Origin: Anaerolineales bacterium
Lineage (GTDB): Bacteria > Chloroflexota > Anaerolineae > Anaerolineales > Villigracilaceae
NCBI GenBank assembly: GCA_020634895.1
Contig: JACKAV010000010.1
Location: forward strand, 1-64,000
DNA: 64,000 nt
Reading direction: 5' to 3'
The notes under the pieces were generated by a model, which saw only the letters and a list, made by a program, of their open reading frames with translations, did not search any database and had not been told where the DNA came from. Below are positions 60,218 to 64,000 of the stretch, piece after piece. The position numbers and the translations under genes were made by a program. Numbering within the stretch: the stretch's first letter is position 1; the number at the start of each line of letters is the position of its first letter.

Positions 60218-61318
60218 ATGGCAAGTGTAATTTACAATAACGTTATAAAGAACTTTGGAAATGTTGAGGTCATCAAGAATCTCAACTTTGAAGTAAAGGA
60301 CAAGGAATTCCTTGTTCTCGTTGGACCATCCGGCTGCGGTAAGACGACCGCCCTTCGTATGCTGGCTGGATTGGAAGAAATCACCGCAGGTGAGATTTCG
60401 ATCGGCGACCGTGTTGTTAACGATGTCGCACCCAAAGATCGTGATATTGCCATGGTGTTCCAGTCCTATGCTTTGTACCCGCACATGTCTGTTTTCGATA
60501 ATATGGCGTTCGGTTTGAAGCTGCGAAAGACAAGCAAGGATGAGATCAAGAGGCGCGTGAACGAAGCCGCTGAAATCCTTGATATTACCCACCTGTTGGA
60601 TCGAAAACCCAGGCAGCTTTCCGGCGGTCAACGCCAGCGTGTGGCGGTTGGACGCGCCATCGTCCGCGAGCCGAAGGTCTTCCTCTTCGACGAGCCGCTT
60701 TCCAACCTCGACGCAAAATTGCGCGTGCAAATGCGCGCTGAGATCAGCAAGCTCCACCAGCGCCTGCAAACCACCTTCATTTATGTTACCCACGACCAGA
60801 CCGAAGCCATGACAATGGCGTCGCGCATCGCGGTCATTAACAAGGGTATCCTCCAACAGTTGGATACTCCGCAAATGCTTTACGACCATCCCAATAACCT
60901 ATTCGTTGCGGGATTCATCGGTTCGCCATCCATGAACTTTTTCCCTGCCAAGCTTTCCGTCAGCGGAGGCAAGGTGATGGTGGATGTGGACACGTTCCAG
61001 GTCCAGGTGCCTGATGCGCTTGCCGGTCCGTATAAAAACATGGACGGCAAGAAGGTCGTCTTTGGCATCCGCCCTGAAAACATTCACGACCCCGAGTTCG
61101 CCCCGCCCAATATTCATGGTGAAAAAGTTTCCGCCAAGGTGGATGTCACTGAATTGATGGGTAATGAAACGTTCCTTTATCTTGTCAATGGAAAAAATAT
61201 TTTCATCGCCCGTGTTGATCCGCGCTCACAGAAGCGCGTTGGCGATGAAGTGCAGGTCATTTTCGATATGGATAAATTCCACGTCTTCGATGTGGAGACC
61301 GAGGAAGCCATTCGATAA
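60218..61318 (+). CDS. ABC transporter ATP-binding protein, MalK/UgpC type
   Basis: 366 aa from ATG 60218, which has GGAGG nearby; an in-frame ATG at 60170 lies in the promoter region. Walker A GPSGCGKTTALRM, signature QLSGGQRQRVAVGRAI, Walker B KVFLFDEPLSNLDAKLR and switch His YVTHDQTEAM are complete. The C-terminal 130 residues form the OB-type regulatory domain of MalK/UgpC/MsmX. Such subunits can power several CUT1 sugar importers. The binding protein and permease genes follow. Confidence 0.95.
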   Translation: MASVIYNNVIKNFGNVEVIKNLNFEVKDKEFLVLVGPSGCGKTTALRMLAGLEEITAGEISIGDRVVNDVAPKDRDIAMVFQSYALYPHMSVFDNMAFGLKLRKTSKDEIKRRVNEAAEILDITHLLDRKPRQLSGGQRQRVAVGRAIVREPKVFLFDEPLSNLDAKLRVQMRAEISKLHQRLQTTFIYVTHDQTEAMTMASRIAVINKGILQQLDTPQMLYDHPNNLFVAGFIGSPSMNFFPAKLSVSGGKVMVDVDTFQVQVPDALAGPYKNMDGKKVVFGIRPENIHDPEFAPPNIHGEKVSAKVDVTELMGNETFLYLVNGKNIFIARVDPRSQKRVGDEVQVIFDMDKFHVFDVETEEAIR

Positions 61319-61323
61319 TCCTT

Positions 61324-61336
61324 GAAAGGAGGTGAT
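61324..61336 (+). promoter_or_regulatory. Shine-Dalgarno-like sequence without start codon (STAB-SD-like)
   Basis: GAAAGGAGGTGAT matches the complement of the 16S 3' end over 13 bases. It lies five bases after the ATPase stop and 84 bases before the binding-protein start, which has its own AAGGAG. The stretch between is G-poor and probably unstructured. A GTG inside the motif opens only a 13-codon frame. Confidence 0.5.
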
Positions 61337-61407
61337 ACGCCGCGCAAATATCAATCACCCCATCTCAATATAAAATAAACCAAAAATAATTCAAGGAGAA
61401 TTAGAGA

Positions 61408-62715
61408 ATGAAAAAGAATCTGCTCATTTTGTTGAGCTTGCTGGTTGTCGCCTCGATGGCGCTCGCCGCCTGCGGCACCCCTGCCACAGAAGCTCCCGCT
61501 GCTACCGAAGAAGCTGCAGCCCCCGCCGCAACTGAGGAAGCCGCTCCTGCTGCTACCGAAGAAGCCTCCATGGAACCTGTCACCATTTCGTTCTGGGAAC
61601 AGGAAGGCGACGATGTCGATGTCTTCATCGATGGTTTGATCGCTGATTTCCAGGCTGCCAACCCCAACATCACTGTTGAGCGCACCCACTACGAGAATGA
61701 AGCCCTCCGCGACCAGTTCCAGACCGCTTCTCTCGCTGATGCCGCTGCCGATGTGGTCCGCGTCCCCAACGACTTCGCCGGTCCCTTCAGCCAGCTTCAG
61801 ATCATCGCCCCCGTGAGTGACCTCTTCGACGATGCGTTCCTTGGTCAGTTCTTCCCCGGCGCTCTCGAACCGGCAATGGTTGCCGGCACCCTTTGGGGTG
61901 TTCCTGACAACTACGGCAACCACCTCATGCTGATCTACAACAAGTCCCTGATCGCTGAGCCCCCTGCCACTTTCGAAGAACTCGTCACTGTTTCCAAGGA
62001 ACTCACCACCGGTGACGTTCAGGGCTTTGCCTACAACCTCAACGAACCCTTCTGGGGCGCTGGCTTCTATGGCGCTTTCGGCGGCTGGCCTCTCGATGAG
62101 AACGATCAGCCCCAGTTCGACAATCAGGCGTTCATTGACTACCTGGCATTCGTCAAGCAGCTCAAGGACGACGGTGTCGTTCCCGCGGAATGCGATTACA
62201 ACTGCGCTGACACCCTGATGAAAGACGGCAAGGCTGCCATGATCATCAACGGTGACTGGTCGCTCGGCGATTACACCACCGCTCTCGGTGACAACCTCGG
62301 TGTTGCTCCTGTCCCGACCATCAACGGCAACCCCTACACCGAAATGACCGCCGGCAAATACTTCATGGTATCCAATGCTGTTCTCGATGATGCCGCCAAG
62401 AAGGATGCTGTCACGAAGTTCATTACCTACATGACCTCCGCCGACGTTCAGAAGAAGTGGCTTGATGAATTCAAGCGCCTCCCCTCCAACTCCGAAGTTG
62501 CTCAGGACCCGAGCATCTCCAGCGACCCGATCCTCGCCGGCTCCATGGCTGACCTCTCCGTCGGTCGCGGTCAGCCCGCCGCCCCTGAGATGCGCTGCGC
62601 ATGGGATGCCTGGCGCCCGAACCTCGAAGGCGTGATGGCTGGTACCATCACCCCCGAAGATGCTGCTGCGGCTGCACAACAGGCTGCGGACGAGTGCGTA
62701 CTCACTCTCCAGTAA
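61408..62715 (+). CDS. Maltose-type extracellular sugar-binding lipoprotein
   Basis: 435 aa, family 1 solute-binding protein. The signal ends LAAC (lipidated Cys near residue 22). A repeated Ala/Thr/Glu linker (three ATEEA units, about residues 26-53) precedes the mature domain, which begins VTISFWEQEGDDVDVFIDGL. Later stretches (NRSLIAEPPATFEEL-like hinge, MIINGDWSL, MTAGKYFMVSN) match maltose/trehalose-binding proteins. AAGGAG precedes the ATG. It lies between the ATPase and the permease of the same operon. Strong codon bias suggests high expression. Confidence 0.93.
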   Translation: MKKNLLILLSLLVVASMALAACGTPATEAPAATEEAAAPAATEEAAPAATEEASMEPVTISFWEQEGDDVDVFIDGLIADFQAANPNITVERTHYENEALRDQFQTASLADAAADVVRVPNDFAGPFSQLQIIAPVSDLFDDAFLGQFFPGALEPAMVAGTLWGVPDNYGNHLMLIYNKSLIAEPPATFEELVTVSKELTTGDVQGFAYNLNEPFWGAGFYGAFGGWPLDENDQPQFDNQAFIDYLAFVKQLKDDGVVPAECDYNCADTLMKDGKAAMIINGDWSLGDYTTALGDNLGVAPVPTINGNPYTEMTAGKYFMVSNAVLDDAAKKDAVTKFITYMTSADVQKKWLDEFKRLPSNSEVAQDPSISSDPILAGSMADLSVGRGQPAAPEMRCAWDAWRPNLEGVMAGTITPEDAAAAAQQAADECVLTLQ

Positions 62716-62738
62716 TTCCACTTTTGTAAGACCCCTTG

Positions 62739-62775
62739 AGGGGGAGCATTCATTTGCTCCCCCTCCTTATTATTT
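62739..62775 (+). terminator. Attenuator hairpin after the binding-protein gene
   Basis: AGGGGGAGCA/TGCTCCCCCT, ten perfect pairs with a six-base loop, followed by CCTTATTATTTTT. It lies between the binding protein and the permease, so it should lower permease expression. Confidence 0.85.
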
Positions 62776-62790
62776 TTACGGAGGGAACTC

Positions 62791-64000
62791 ATGGAAAATG
62801 AGAACACTTTTCGGCGTTATTTGCCAACCGTGCTATGGATCGCAGCCCTGACAGCGGTGTACTTCACCCTAAACACACTGATCTCGCCGTACGCAGACGG
62901 TATCACACTCAATGGCAAGATCGTTTCCGAACATGTCAAAGAACTGGGTGGGTTTCTCCTGGGCATTTTCGGCAGCATAGCGCTTATCGAGATCTACATC
63001 TACCAGATGTTCTTCCGTACGCCAAAGGATCTCGTATCGAAGATCGTCACCCGCACCCTTCAGGTTATCGTCGCAATCGCGATGGTAATGGTAATCGCCA
63101 CATTCCTCGAAACTACCGACTTGTTTCGCATGGGGGATAATCCCATTGGGAACTTTTTCCGTTCCCCTATTACAGGATTTACAAATCTCAAGGACACACT
63201 CATCAGCTCCGGCATTGCCACCAAGGACAGCGCAACTGCGGTTGCGGGAGTGTTTGTTTCCTTGTTGCTTCTTGTTGTATTTGCATTCATTCATTTCACG
63301 AGTGTTCCCCGCAACAGCCGATACGGACTGGCTTACCTGCTGATCCTGCCCGCTTTTCTCGGTGTTCTATTTCTTATCATTTACCCCTTCCTCTTTGAGA
63401 TCAAGCTGGCTTTTTCCAACGCATCCCTTGGAACGCAGGCAACCAAGAACGCCCAATATGGGTTGCAATACGGCTGGGCAAACCTTGTCGCTCTTTTCAC
63501 CGGTTCTGTCGCCAAAGACGCCAAATTCTTCGAAGTACTGTGGCGCACTATTTTATGGACGGTCATTAACGTCACCTTCCACGTTGCCGGCGGCATGGGA
63601 TTGGCAATTTTGCTGCATCGCCCCATGAAACTACAGGGTGTATATCGAACATTATTGATCTTCCCCTGGGCAATTCCAGCCACAATTGCCGCCATGGCAT
63701 TAAGAAACGAATTTGACAGTCGGTATGGGCTTTTCAACATTCTTCTGGGCAACCTCAATACATGGCTTACCAACGTAAGTCACGGTACCGCCAGCATCAT
63801 AGGGATCGGAAATATGTTCGCCTGGCTTGCGGCTCATATCGGACCCGTAAGCTGGAAACAGGACCCATTCTGGGCGTTCGTTTCCATTTTGATCTCGAAC
63901 ATCTGGCTCGGCATCCCGTTCATGTCCGTCATCATCCTTGGCGGTCTGCAAAGCATCTCGCAGGAATATTACGAAGCGGCTGAGATCGACGGTGCCAGCA
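62791..64000 (+). CDS. Maltose-type ABC permease (MalF-like), cut by the window edge
   Basis: At least 403 residues in an open frame that runs off the right end. CGGAGGG lies eight bases before the ATG. Two hydrophobic segments near residues 13-33 and 52-75 and a third near 88-105 precede a core starting LAYLLILPAFLGVLFLIIYP. The ATPase-contact motif EYYEAAEIDGAS is at the edge, as in CUT1 permeases (EAA-x3-G). The long N-terminal part with extra spans fits MalF rather than MalG. The partner MalG-like gene is expected outside the window. Confidence 0.92.
   Translation, partial: MENENTFRRYLPTVLWIAALTAVYFTLNTLISPYADGITLNGKIVSEHVKELGGFLLGIFGSIALIEIYIYQMFFRTPKDLVSKIVTRTLQVIVAIAMVMVIATFLETTDLFRMGDNPIGNFFRSPITGFTNLKDTLISSGIATKDSATAVAGVFVSLLLLVVFAFIHFTSVPRNSRYGLAYLLILPAFLGVLFLIIYPFLFEIKLAFSNASLGTQATKNAQYGLQYGWANLVALFTGSVAKDAKFFEVLWRTILWTVINVTFHVAGGMGLAILLHRPMKLQGVYRTLLIFPWAIPATIAAMALRNEFDSRYGLFNILLGNLNTWLTNVSHGTASIIGIGNMFAWLAAHIGPVSWKQDPFWAFVSILISNIWLGIPFMSVIILGGLQSISQEYYEAAEIDGAS

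Noticed and set aside
61334..61375. 13-codon frame starting at the GTG inside the anti-SD motif
   Set aside because: The start lies inside the ribosome-binding sequence with no usable spacing, and a peptide of this size is not supported by anything else.
61351..62721. Antisense open frame of 456 codons over the maltose-type binding gene
   Set aside because: Same cause: biased third positions on the coding strand keep the opposite strand free of stops. The product is low-complexity.

Overview
The window looks like chromosome of a Chloroflexota bacterium, most likely class Anaerolineae. This is an inference from gene content: a topoisomerase I with an extra N-terminal zinc ribbon, lipoproteins with Thr/Pro-rich linkers (one ending in an NBR1-type Ig domain), a roadblock protein, a UMF1-type MFS transporter, several sugar ABC loci and many sigma/two-component genes. 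No rRNA, CRISPR array, prophage or intact insertion sequence was seen. One tRNA gene, tRNA-Leu(UAA), is present.

Layout. 0-6.3 kb: small membrane proteins, an ECF sigma/anti-sigma pair followed by two paralogous membrane proteins, and a DUF1800/DUF1501 export pair. 6.3-17.5 kb: PBP1C, Ffh, an MFS transporter, a pore-like membrane protein, a thioredoxin-like lipoprotein interrupted by one in-frame UGA, a P5C dehydrogenase with a histone-H1-like tail, and UvrB. 17.6-21.2 kb: two AT-richer multi-membrane-span glycosyltransferase-like genes. 21.2-28.2 kb: an Ig-like protein, pth and mfd on the minus strand, then a roadblock protein and CTP synthase. 28.2-37.2 kb: a giant alpha-2-macroglobulin, tRNA-Leu, a dGTPase-like HD protein, GreA and an unknown membrane protein. 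37.3-43.3 kb: a minus-strand housekeeping block rpsP-khpA-rimM-dprA-manC-topA. 43.5-49.9 kb: a GAF membrane protein, an NBR1-Ig lipoprotein, PlsC, an OatA-like acyltransferase and enolase.

50-60.1 kb is the most distinctive region and reads as a sugar sensing and uptake locus. It contains a ROK regulator, a response regulator with REC-HTH-REC architecture, and a divergently transcribed soluble histidine kinase whose N-terminal half is a degenerate sugar-ABC ATPase. These are followed by a ChvE/XylF-type binding protein made of two 97%-identical tandem copies, a single-domain ABC ATPase, a permease and a Gfo/Idh/MocA dehydrogenase. A second, maltose-type ABC system (MalK/UgpC-like ATPase, binding protein, MalF-like permease) runs off the right edge.

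The four strongest leads are: (1) the UGA at the first position of a CxxC motif, with a hairpin at bacterial-SECIS spacing, which suggests a selenoprotein; (2) the ABC-ATPase/histidine-kinase fusion and its locus; (3) the recent in-frame duplication of the sugar-binding protein; (4) long Shine-Dalgarno-like sequences lying 84-93 nt upstream of both sugar-binding lipoprotein genes with no start codon of their own, resembling mRNA-stabilising STAB-SD elements.
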